Of a stretch of DNA of 64,000 nt, positions 49,939 through 61,758 are shown piece after piece. Both the position numbers and the translations under genes were made by a program. Where the stretch lies: contig VZRN01005622.1 of assembly GCA_013397935.1 (NCBI GenBank), forward strand, positions 6,487,173-6,551,172, written 5' to 3'. The notes under the pieces are model-generated. The model saw nothing but the letters and a program-made list of their open reading frames with translations, did no database searches and was not told the origin of the DNA. How positions within the stretch are numbered: position 1 is the first letter of the stretch; each line of letters starts with the position of its first letter. The DNA is from Dasyornis broadbenti. Taxonomy: Eukaryota > Chordata > Aves > Passeriformes > Dasyornithidae.

Positions 49939-52773
49939 CTCAACAAGCCAAGTTCTAAATACCAGAAGAGAAAAATATAGCTTCCACCATTCCTTGGTAC
50001 ATGAATTCTAATTGTGAAATTTACTAGCAATACTCCTCTGAAAATTGAAAACTTTGGAAATATCAAAACACTTCAGTTTACATAATTTTATTTCCCAAAC
50101 ATTTAAAGTTGTTCAGATTCTAGGCGTAGGTTTTTGGTACAATAATTTTTTCCTATTTTTAATTGGGTGCTACGTTTTCAGTTTTCTATTGAATTCTCTG
50201 TTACAGCTTAGAATGTTGTAAACAACAGAACAGAGAAATCATTGGAAATTTACCACAGTGAAACACTTACTTCATTAAGCACACTTCTGACTTTTCAGAA
50301 TCAGTGTTAATAAACAGTTTTCTTTGATTATTTCTTTCTTTATTAATTACCAAATCTTGATCAGTCAAATTGAATGGCTTCTAGTATCTGGCTTCTCTAT
50401 AGTTTAATTAGAAAACCCCAAACTATCCAGATACAAAGGTGGTATGAGAGTTTGCCATTGAAACTCTATCTGATGTCTGTAAAGTTTGAAAAGTTTAAAT
50501 CTCTTTTCCATTAAAAGAAAAAAACAAAAAAAAAAAGACATAGGGAAACTGTGTTTATCTGTAAACAAATAATCTTTTGTGCGTGGTATGCCAAGATGAG
50601 TAGAGTTCTGCGTCTCCTTCAATCTCATGAACAATGTAAGATATTCATGTTCTCAAAAAGTTAAAGTCCACTAAAGTATAAAATGTAAAAAAATCAAAGT
50701 ACGGTTTCGCAGTGTTTCTATAGCTTTGGAAAGGATTATTTTGAATCTCATATGAAAGGACATATTGTATGAAGTCACACATCCCATTCGTAACATCCCT
50801 ACAAATACATTGCGTGATGGATGTAACTGGATCTGCTTCAAGAACTTACTTCACACTGGTAGAAGCCATTTCCTTTTGCACCTCATCTTGCTCAAAGTAA
50901 TTATCAACCATCACCCTAACACTCCTCTGCATACGCACTAGGACATTAAACATTGAATTAATTGGCACCTGGATAACAAGGATGAATTCCCACCCTGGAC
51001 CAATGGCACAGCTGCACTGCATTCCTTAAGAGGGGCAGCAGCAGCGTTCCTGTGATCCAAGTGCTAGCAGCTGATAAAGTAAGAGGAATGATAATGATTG
51101 TCATCAGGACTGCTTGACTGCGTGGCGAAAGGCATTACTAAAGGCACCAGGATTTTTTGTTAGGCTAAGAGTGAAACCATTTTCAACCACAGAACACTTG
51201 AAAGGAAAAGACAAGGCCAACACCTGTGTTCTTCCACGCACCTCCAGTAGTAGCTGCATAAATTACATTTCAGAGAGAATAAATTGGTAAGCGACCCTGG
51301 AAGTGTATTTGTTGTAAAAGAAGAGAACAAAGCCTGCAAAATATTAGGTGCACTGTCAGACCTTGCAGGAACTGAAAAGGCAAGTTCAAATTCTCAGCTC
51401 TCTTTCCCAGGGAAGAAATTGATCTGACCACATAAGCTTTGCTAGTAAATCAATATTCTCAATACCAAAAATATTTACTGAATTGAGCACAGTGAGCTAG
51501 TAGAGCTTTGTACTTACTGCTGGAGGTGAGTTGAGCCTGGCCTGAGTCCTGATCCCACTGACATACATCAAGACCCAAGAAACAAAGGCCTAAATAAGAT
51601 TCCTGTGAAAATCACGGGTGATGTCAACCAAGAGGGTGTGCCTAGGGCTCTATTAAGTGAAGGCTCACTCTCCCAAAGAGATGCACAACCCATCCTAACA
51701 GTATGGATGATCCGTGAAAAAACAAAAGAGTGCTACTTTAAGAGGCCTTCCATGAAGATTATCTGTTGCCCCTGATTGGAATGTATACTTTGCTAGGTTT
51801 GGCCATTAGACCTGCTGATCTCCCTTGAGTACACGTCAAGACTTTTAGCTGGTGTACCTACCTTCCCTTTCCCTAGAGGGGATATGATTTGAATAAGCTG
51901 AGGTAATTTTTACATTATAGCAAATACAGAAAGATCCAGAAGTCATTAGTGTCTGATGAAGATTGTTATTAAAAGCACAGTGGGCAAAATGGCAGCTAAA
52001 ACAAGACATCAAAATCCCTCCAAACGTGTGTTTCAATAGGACGGCACTGAACAAGAGCAACTTCAGAAATAAGCACGTGTCTGCGGGTGTCCCTTAAATT
52101 CTGATCTCTGTCGGAAGAGACTTAATTCACTGAGAGGGGATTTGGGTGGGCAGCATGAGAGGAGTCAGAGTGTCCTTGCACTGTGAGGCAACCAAGTGCA
52201 GAGTCTCAAAGCTTATTCCAATGAAGTGTTGATGCCTTTCTCCACCTGATACCTCAGATAACTGGAACATACAACAAATGTTTTTAACTGCTATTTCTGG
52301 AAGTTGTGTTTCTAGATGACTTAGTCCCATTACCATATTTTTGGTTAATTTTTGTAGCAGTATAAAAAAGAAAACTGATTTTTGCATTGCAGTTATTTGC
52401 TTCTTCTTGATAGTGTTTGAAATTTTTTCTCTTGTTAGTTAAAAGATATTCACCAGCACCCTTGGCTTCCAGTGCCCACACAGAGATAATGTAGGACTTT
52501 TGAAGAAGCTGATCAATCAGAGATCAAATATTTCAGGTACCCTATCAGATCTGTAACTGGTTAAGGAAAAAGTTTTGTGGAAAACAGCATGTGAATATTC
52601 ATTTATATTCTGAATGGACAGTCTGGGTGTATTTAATTATTTCCTAGAGTAAATATTTATTGTGCTTAATTTGGATAAGAGGCCTTGTTGGAAAATTTTG
52701 TTTCTATTTATCAACTTTGGAAAACAATCTCTGGTTCTAAATACACTGCAAATTTAGCAACAGTCAAGAATAA
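49939..52773. other. Gene-free sequence
   Basis: No gene recognised. 50.9-51.2 kb is less AT-rich than its neighbours but shows no exon-like structure. Simple A-rich patches lie near 50515-50537. Confidence 0.55.
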
Positions 52774-52795
52774 TTTTTTTTTTTTTTTTTTTTTT
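52774..52795 (+). repeat. T22 mononucleotide tract
   Basis: Uninterrupted T run; it encodes the Phe run of a spurious short frame. Confidence 0.95.
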
Positions 52796-55700
52796 AAACA
52801 GAGTTCCATTTCAATCAGATGGCACCATGGTGTAATGCAATGGTGTCTCCATCTTCAGCCACTGGAAGGTAAGGAACATATCAGTACCCAACACAAAAAT
52901 AAAAGCAGCGTAATAATAAAATACTAATGTTCAAAGGCAGTAAGTCAAAACCATAGCTCATGTTTGATACTTCATTTAGGATTTGTCCTCAGCAATTTCA
53001 TATCGTAGAAGCAGTAATAAAATGATGTTAGACTTGTTTCTGTTTCTTTTTTAAGTATTGGGAGTATAGATTCTTTTCAACAGTTAATGCTTTATTATCT
53101 CTGCTATTACTTGTCCCTTAGTGCCTTGCTCTTAATTCTTCAACGTGCTTTGCCATAAGGAAGAGATGGGAAATAGCACATGGAAATATTATTTGTGTCA
53201 CAAAAATGTAGTAGTGAAGATATAAAATATAAAGCTAATTAAAATTTTGCTAGTGAAGATAAGACATTTTATTTAGTAATTTCTTTTAGAGTGTTATGGC
53301 AGGATTAGAAATGAAGGAAGCAACAGTGTTTCAATTAACTTCCCTGAGATTGCAAAGGACACTGGATATTTAATTTGGGCTTTAAGTCTTCTACGTACAT
53401 CTGACAAGCTGACCCATACAAAAGCCTTTCATGAAAATTACTGTATGTATCAAAGTTTTAAATTATTCATATGACGAAATGAAATGATCAACAAAACCAC
53501 TGGATAATTAATGAAGTTGTCATCTTGACAAGACTAATAATAAGATTCTCCTTGGTAAATAATCAGTGATTCCTCTGCTATAATCACAAAAGCAATTCTA
53601 CTATATGTTTGTAAGCTCATGAAATAGAAATATCAAACGTTAAAAGCAGCTGGTTGAGTTTAGCCAATACTTCAATGATTTTACATGATTTCATATAATT
53701 AGTTACTAAGTCAGTCAGTAGCTGCTATGCATGTGAATTTACCCAGGAAAATCAGATGTGGTGCAATGTACATGTAAAATAATTATTTTCCTGATAATAT
53801 TTTTAGGAGATATATTAAGAAGCAACAGTAATAATAAGATATGTACACCTACTAAATCTAGTACCACTGTAATATGTGAAATGATCTGTGGATTTCTTGT
53901 TCTTTAATTAAAGATTCTGTTGGTTTAATCATACAGCACCACAGTAATAACGCTGCACTGGATAGATGAAGACAAAGGACATTAGCATAAGGCTATAGCA
54001 AGTCAGATGCTGCAACAGAGCCCCATCAAACCTCATCTATATTGTTCTACCTGAGGCTCCTTCGAATCCCATCTCTACTTCTGATGCCAGTGTCCTAAAT
54101 TTTCTTCAAATCTTTTGTAGAACACACCATAAAAAGCAGTTTGTACCTGCGGGAAGAGTCCTGACAGACACGGCAGGCTAAGACTTTGTGTAAAGAGTCC
54201 GTCTTCTTATCTAGCACCTGGAGTGAGAAGTGGCAGGGAAACATCTGTTGAAGGGCCAAGGATGTACAACACCCTGTCTTTCAGACTTTGCCTTCTCCAG
54301 TGTTTTTTTTCTTTCCTCACTCATATTTCAAGAGCAATATCCAGGTATCATTTGTGTTTCTGCTTTTCTAGTACTCTGTGCAGCAGTGCACCTGGATAAG
54401 TTTATCCCTTTACATTGCAGCAAGGAACATCTCCCTGAAAAACCTAGGCTCTCCTTCCACTTTGTCAAAACAGAGAATCTGTAGCCCTCAGCATTGCTTA
54501 TTATACCATTCCAACTGCAAATTCTAAGTAGGACTGGGCCACATGTACAGGGAGCAGTATATATTTCTCTGTGTCTTTAAAAAATAAAAGAAATGAGAAA
54601 TGGTCCCAGTGCGCTATTAGTTGGCTGTGGGCTCATATTTTCACACAAAATTTGGATACCATAAACCCTCTGGGCATTGGCATTTCCATTTTGGTAATGA
54701 TGGCATTTGGTTGTTACAGACAGGAGGGTTCAGAGAGGAAAAGCAGCATATTGCAAATATTTCCTAAGACCAAATCCAAAAACTTTGCAACCTTTTTTTT
54801 TTTTTTTGAAGATAGGTTGATAAAAATGCATCTTTATGTCTTTCTCATTGAGGAAAGTCATGCCAAGTTTTTAACTCCTTACACTAAACCACCTAAGGTA
54901 AAGTTAAAACTGAAGAATCTTCACTACAATCACTACAGGCACTCCAGACGCTCTCTGTGCTGTCCCAGGAACATCTGCTACTTTCTTCTGGGTAAAAATA
55001 TGTTGTTTGTAACTTCTCTTCTGTCTACCCAGAGGCAGTGAAGGTTTTCCATTCCTTTTTAACTCTTATGTGGCAAGTTTTTTGTCCCATTCTAGTCCCC
55101 AGGACCTGCCCCACGCTGCTCTCATTAATTGTGCAAACATTTCCAGACCCCCCCCGACCTCAGTGTGGTTTATTGATGCTCTGCACAGCAGAATATAAAG
55201 CAGACTTTTTCAATATTCACACAGAAAATTCATAGCTTGTTATAGCGAGGGAAATCCCAAACCCTCTCTGAAGGAAAATCAGCTTCCAATCGAGAGTGGC
55301 TCTAACAAGGGAGACAAGGGACAGGAAGGCTGCTGCACACACATACCAGGATTTTGGAGCCAAGTTCCAGTGGTTTGGGAATAAGGGAGGGAGCAGAGAT
55401 GCATTTAGCTTCCTACCTGGGCAGCTGCCATGTGCAGGTTTAACAGCTGTGATCCCACTGTACTGGAAACAAGCCATGCAGGGAAATTTTGTCTCTGCTT
55501 TCTTGAGAGGACCCTGTGGCTCAGATTATCAGCTCAATTTCTATCCTCACTACCAGATTCTAAAGCAACAAGATTTGATTTTTGTAAGTAACTAAAAATA
55601 CTGTTGGATACGTGCATTTATGATGCTCATTCTTCTGCAATCTAAATATGCAAACACAGCATAACACATTTTGAGGGAGGTAAAAGCTCGATGGCAACAT

Positions 55701-57130
55701 CACTGTGTCAGCCCTGCTTTGTGGTGTCAGGCCATCTAGCTGCAGTGGAGAAACAGTTAAAACAACTTTTGCTTGGGCATTTCTTTAAGTTTATTTGTGA
55801 AAACATATTCCAAGCATGTGCCTTAAATGTGGTAACTTGGCATTGCATTGGCAAATCCGGTTCCATATAATTTGGATCCCAGATTTCACAACATCTTACG
55901 CTCCACTCGCACAAAAAGCCAAAGGCAGTGTTTTTGTCAAGTGAGAAGGAGTGATATTCTGGGAGACAGGCGGCAGAGAATGCATAGCTGGCTGATTTTT
56001 TTTGGAAGTAGATTGCAGGGATTAGGATGTGGGGTTTGATTTTTTTACAAAGTGCTGAGGGCTAACAAAACCCACCACTGCAAGTTTTCTTTATTTCTTA
56101 TACAAAATAATAGTTTCCTGATTGCCATGAGACAGCACACTAAAGTGTGAAAATACTGCAGCAGCTGTGGTGGTGGCAACACATGTCATTTCTGTGCATA
56201 CGCTGAGATTTTTCTCATGAGACTCTTAAATAGATGCAATGAAGCATTCAATACACACAGTTAATATCTAACAGTAATTCCTGCATGTGTTTGTGTGCTA
56301 TACCGGCAATATCTGGAATGACTGCCAGCTTTTACAAATAAAAGATAGGTGTGACAATATCCTGCTAGGATTGAAATATATCCCAATCAAAACAGAAGGG
56401 CTGATTTTGTTTCTATAGTCTTTGTTTGGCATTCCTTATGGAGAAAGTAATTAATACAACGAGGCAGGAGGAGGACTGTCTCATGGGATACACAATCCTT
56501 TCGTAACTTGATTCAATTATTTTTTTTCCTAGTTATGATTCTTCAGTGAATGCTGCACCTTCTATTTCTTGTGTTTTTATTAATGTAAAAAAAAAAGAAC
56601 CAAAAAACCCCCAGAAAACACCAAAAAAGAAACAAAAAGGAATGAAGTAAAATGACAATGACACTGTGATTGTGACTGTAAACTTCATGCTGAAAATTCA
56701 TCCGTCTGTGCATTAAGTCAATTCCTGCTGGTAAGGGGCAGCTGATCCTAGACATTATTCAACATGCTCCATTTGTATGTTCTTTCACTGGAACACATGC
56801 TAGTGAGATGGATGATTAAAATCTTACAAACCCTCATGCTCTCCCTAGACTCAAACTCTGCTTTTGTTCTGCAGCTTTCAGAGCATTTCAGAACTAAGTC
56901 AAAACAGTTATGGCAGAAAGGAATGGAAGCTAAACCGTGTGCCGAGTACCACCCTCTCTTAAAAGAGGTGGAAGAGAGGATGCAGGGTAAACACATGGCT
57001 CAGAGCTCACCTAAAATCTTGAGGAGTAACCATGTCAGTGACCTCAGGATTTGGCTCTAGCATCACATTTTTTAAATCACTTTTTAGGAATCTAAGGTAA
57101 CCTTTACTCTGTGCCAAACTGATTTCTAAT
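52796..57130. other. Gene-free sequence
   Basis: T15 at 54793-54807 lies inside a 156-codon frame (54571-55041) that is split by this Phe run and has no recognisable domain. 55.2-55.6 kb is more GC-rich and carries a C8 run (55146-55153) nearby. 56590-56640 is A-rich low complexity. No gene is supported. Confidence 0.55.
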
Positions 57131-57152
57131 AAAAAAAAAAAAAAAAAAAAAA
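57131..57152 (+). repeat. A22 mononucleotide tract
   Basis: Uninterrupted A run preceded by TTTCTAAT. Confidence 0.95.
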
Positions 57153-58114
57153 CAAAACCTCGTGTACAGCATTTAAGCTGATAAATAATTGAAACCTCTA
57201 TCCCCTAAATTTCTCTACTCAGAGAATTTGCTGTCGACTGCCATATTGTCATGCTACAATTTCACTGGTCCCACTCGAGCTGCTAATCCATTTGACTTCA
57301 GCTGATTTTAAAACAGATAGAAAATTATTGCTGTCTTGAGTTTCTACATGCCACCATGTCTTTCAATCTACATTGCAGCTAATATTAAATCCATTTCATA
57401 GTCTTAAATAATTCAATAGTAGTATTCTCTCGTAATTTTTGGCTTTTTTTTTTTGGTGTTTTGGGTTTTGTGGGTTTTTTTTTGAGAAAGAAGAAGGATT
57501 CAAACTTTTCAATTGAAAAAAAAAACAAAACAGCAAACCTCTAAGATACTTCTCCTGTACCAAAGGGCAGACAAGTAACTGCTAAATCTAAAAGTAATGT
57601 TCTGTAGTGGGAATGAACTGTCATTTTTCTGATTTAAATTTATAGAAATCCACACATAATAGAAATGTTTAGAATGGTGGATTGGCACCAGTCCATTCAT
57701 ACCACAAAGGATACAGACACCTTGATCACACTTTTATTACCCTCTATAGCTTTGTGTATTTCATATGAGTGAAAAAAATCAGATTTTGCTATCAAGCAAA
57801 CAGCCAAGTGTGGATGGGCATGCTCCAGAAAGCAGTAGCTAAGTGTTTTAATAAGCTGCTTTAATATTCAGCATTAATCTTTGCATCTGGGCCCACACAA
57901 CAGAATCTTGTGTGTCTACTTTGAGAACCTCCAAAATCAGGAAGGCTCTGAGCAAAGTGATGTGCAAGGCTGGTTTGGGCTGTAAGTCTTAAGCATTCCT
58001 CGGTAAAATCACAATGAATACTGTTATTGTAGCCACACTTATTTAATAAAAAATGCAATTTTATTATCTAGCATGTCTGCAAACCACCTGTGAATTGATG
58101 GAGTTTATTGGGGG
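57153..58114. other. Gene-free sequence with T/G-rich simple DNA
   Basis: 57443-57483 is a T/G-rich low-complexity stretch. Nothing else recognised. Confidence 0.55.
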
Positions 58115-58136
58115 AAAAAAAAAAAAAAAAAAAAAA
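58115..58136 (+). repeat. A22 mononucleotide tract
   Basis: Uninterrupted A run following GGGGG. Confidence 0.95.
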
Positions 58137-59599
58137 GGGAAAACTGAGCTGTCTATGAAAGCCCATTTTGAAAAGTAATAAAAATAATAGGCCAAATTTT
58201 GGTTCTCTCTGATATTTTGATCTTGAAAAGCTCCCTTGGTTTCAGTGGAGCTACACTGATTTTCATCTGCTACATATCTATTCCTTAGCATATGCAAAAG
58301 TTCTGTTATTTATTTTCATTTCTCTCTTATAAAGCTGAAACAGATTAAAAAAAAATCCAAACCAAAGACATCCTCCCAAAGCCACTGAAATTGCAATTAC
58401 TGCTTTACCTTAAATCTGTTTATCTTTAAAATATAAATTCTACTTTCAAATTTTACAATAAGGTTGGATTTTTAAAACCATATATCTGCCTAGAATGTTG
58501 TTTTAGTATTTTACTATTATTTGCAGATGAATCACAGTTAGAAAAGGGCACTCACTAAAGTCTGGAATTTTACCTTTTGGGGGTTTTGTGGGCAGCTACA
58601 AAATAAAATAATCTTTCTTGGCACTTCAGTCTTGGAAGAAAATAAAACATTTCAATGTAAGGATGCCAAAGCATAGATCACAACCAAAACTGATAGTGAT
58701 TTTGTAATCATTCTGTCTATTTTATTGGCATGCTACATTTCTGAGGGGTTTGTGAGGAATGCAACTCAATGACAGACTGAGCTCCGTCTATGAAAAATCA
58801 ATTATTTTGATTGGATTTTTAAAAGGCATTTCAATATGGTACCATTGCACATCACTTATGAGGCTTGAAACGCACCAGAGCACAGCATTTCCCATTTAGC
58901 AAGCCAAGAAAATATCTTAGGGACCACAGAAAAGAATTTCACTGCATTTGCAACTATGGTTTTCCGGTAGAAGAGGATCATTGATCTGGTTCACAGCCTT
59001 CCTTTGTGAAAGATTCCTCCCCAAGCATTCACATCACCCAGAGCTCACACGAGCTCCCAAATCAGAGTTGTAATTCTGCATACAGAGTGTTAATTTTCCT
59101 GTCAGCTGTCCTATTGAAATAATTGATCATTCACAGACAAACTTTTCCCTGGCATACACCAGACATGACCCACGGAAGTTTTTGCAAGAACAAGATCAAG
59201 GTGTAAATAGTTTGCAGAGAGACACATTTTGGTTTTGGCAAGGATTTTAAACTTAAGGGTAAGCTGAGTCCACATAAAAGAACAGGAGAGGGCTAATGAA
59301 GGTCAGGTTCTGAAACACTCAGTCTAAAGTATATACAGGAATTGAAATAAGATGTTATGGACAGTATTTGATAGTCAATAAAGGATTCAGCATTCAGAGT
59401 CTTCAATTCACTGTCTCCAGCTCCAAGATATTAGTGCAATAAATCTTGCAAGTATTAAAATATATGTAAATGTGGCCTTATTTTTTCCTTAGGTATTGAA
59501 CCCTTGAAGTTCACATTTTCAAGTTCACTGTAATGATTTCAAGAAGGCAGTTACTGAAAGAATAGATTTTCACACTGCTACAAGCCCTTAGAGACTTAA
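58137..59599. other. Gene-free sequence, possible old repeat remnant and conserved patch
   Basis: 58190-58265 weakly resembles an old sauropsid interspersed repeat ('GGCCAAATTTTGG...CAGTGGAGCTACACTGAT'). 58860-59230 reads as unique, non-repetitive, moderately GC sequence. No gene recognised. Confidence 0.4.
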
Positions 59600-60780
59600 A
59601 AAAAATGCCAAGGTACTGGAAGACTCATGACAGAACTGCTGGAACCTGGCTTGTGCAGAAAACTTGCAGAGCAAAGTCCAATCCCCTGTTATTTCAGGTG
59701 GCCACCTCATAGAATCTGTTTTAAAATAGGATTAATCTCCATCTTAAAACTAATTAACTTTTTGCCCCTGTGACTCCCTGTGGGAGACTCTATTTTCGAG
59801 CATCTCATAACTCTGCCACTTAAACACTTCTTTATTTTCAACATGTGTTTATCTGCAACCATTTTCTACCTAACAACTTCTCCAGTGATATTTTCCCTGA
59901 GCTCTTTTCCCATTTTCTTTCTCCTACTGTAGCAGTTATAGAGAACAATAGGAAAGTCTCCCTTTTTTTTTTTTTTTTTTTTTTAACGTTTGCTCTAAGA
60001 CAATATCCTTCATTTTCTCCTCTTGTAATATTTGTTATCTTTAGTCACTGTAGTAGCTCTACTCTGCATCTCTCCTAGTCTAAGTTTTCTGAACGTGGAT
60101 GAAGAGGACTGCACAGTGTGTTCCGGTGAGAGCCTATCAGTGTCCTGCACAATGTCAGAAATGCCTATGTCTGCCACAAATATGATAAATAGCCACATCC
60201 TAGGGTCTCAGGGCTACATCATATTGATAGCTCAAATATCCTGGTGATGCTCAGAGGAACCAGAGACTTCTCTTCCTCAAAGAAGAGGAATCCTTATCAG
60301 GGATCATGAAGGTCTTTCCATGTAATAACTTTGTCAACTGCAAAACTTGCCGGTACATTCTTATTTTTAATACTGAAAATATTAAGTAATGCTGGTCTTC
60401 ATTCCTGAAGAATCCTGCTAATGAGTGTATGATTTTTATAATTTAACCATTATTATTTGCCTTTCATTCAGTTTCTAACTGCCTTACAATCACTCTGCTA
60501 AATCCCTGTCTTCTCATGCTTCACTAATTACTTCATATCAAATGCTTTAGTGAATCCAAATAAAGCATGCAATAAAACTCAATTTATAAAATCATTTTGT
60601 ATAACACATCCATATAACTTTTACCATCTTTTCCCCTTAATGTTTTGTATTTCATATATTTTAATCTGTATTTGTTCCAGAACCTTAACTACACTGATAT
60701 GCAACCAGCAGGGCTGTTTACTTTCATGTCTCTCCTATTGAGGCCTTGGTTCTTCATGGTTCATCTGCTCGGAGAAGTTA
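59600..60780 (-). mobile_element. Ancient CR1 (L3-like) LINE fragment: end of ORF2 plus 3' UTR
   Basis: On the plus strand the blocks run in the order expected for a reversed, old sauropsid CR1: 3' tail region (GTCCAATCCCCTG, 59677-), 'TTATAGAGAACAATAGGAAA' (59936-), 'GTAGTAGCTCTACTCTGCAT' (60050-), 'GACTGCACAGTGTGTTCCGG' (60108-), the complement of the YADD-region segment (TGTCAACTGCAAAACTTGCC, 60332-60351), AATACTGAAAATATTAAGTA (60369-), and the complement of a reverse-transcriptase block reading FTKAFD (60535-60567, ATCAAATGCTTTAGTGAATC). 'AACCTTAACTACACTGATAT' near 60682 fits the next block. Frames are broken by many indels, including a missing T before the FTKAFD codons. A T22 tract interrupts the 3' UTR. 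Divergence is much higher than in the other CR1 copies. Both boundaries are approximate; weak similarity may reach ~60850. Confidence 0.82.
59963..59984 (+). repeat. T22 mononucleotide tract within the ancient CR1
   Basis: Uninterrupted T run in the reversed 3' UTR portion of the old element; expanded after insertion. Confidence 0.95.
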
Positions 60781-61688
60781 ATTTCCTTCATTTTTCAAAC
60801 TTTGTCTCTCTGAAAATATTTATCCTTCCATTTAATTCTGGCTGAATGAAATAATGACTGCTCAATTATATAACACTGTGGCAACAGTCATAGAAAATAA
60901 AATATTTTAAAAACAAAACCTATAGAACTGATTGATAATTTAGTGAAAAAATCTGTTGGCTGCCACTTGCAAGCTTCACTGGATTTCCATTTCTTTTAAT
61001 AGCTGCAGGATACAATGTATTTCAGGAAAATCAAGATTTTTTTACTGACATATTGGAATGAAATATTTCCCAATATTTATCTGATCAATAACACCGTAGA
61101 TGATTCGTATCTATATGCGTATTCAGATCTGTCCTGTGAGAATCACCAAAAACCTTCCTGTCACTATACTTCCCCAAAGCAATCTTGAATTCATTCTGTT
61201 TTATTCCCACTATTCCACAGTCAATAAGGATGCAATTTTTTTTTTTACTCAAGTGCATTTGTTTACTTCTCTCTTCATTAACAGCATGATACTTTATTTT
61301 CCCTAAAGATAATCCTACCATGCAGATCGGGGCAAATCTGACTTTTTCTGGCCATCAGAGCTGGAATCTCTTCTTGGGACAAACACAACCCAGCTTAACT
61401 CCACGAGCTTGAGGATTTTTGTCTTTTACTATGCCCCTATTCCTTAACTGCCTACCATGTGAGGACCAGACACCAACTAAAAAAGTGCTGGACACAGAAG
61501 GGCAAAGATAAATGAGCAAGACAAGGCCCCATTCCCAGCACATCTCAGTCACAAGGTCACTCAGAATATGGACACAGCAGTCCTTCAACACAAATTCGGC
61601 CTCACTCTTCTGATCCCACCTGAAATCCTGCAACCTAGGCTAAGTTTTGGCCTCTTGTTTTTAGGCTTTGATGAGTACATACTGATAA

Positions 61689-61758
61689 GTTTTTCTGATT
61701 CATTTTTCTAGAGGAAATAGGAAATGGATGTGTTTTTCTGATTCAGTTTTCTGGAGTA
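61689..61758 (+). repeat. Imperfect direct duplication, ~27 bp, period 43
   Basis: GTTTTTCTGATTCATTTTTC (61689-) recurs as GTTTTTCTGATTCAGTTTTC (61732-), and both continue CT(A/G)GAG. This is an old local duplication. Confidence 0.85.

Noticed and set aside
54571..55041. 156-codon plus-strand frame
   Set aside because: It is interrupted by a Phe run from a T15 tract and resembles nothing known to me.
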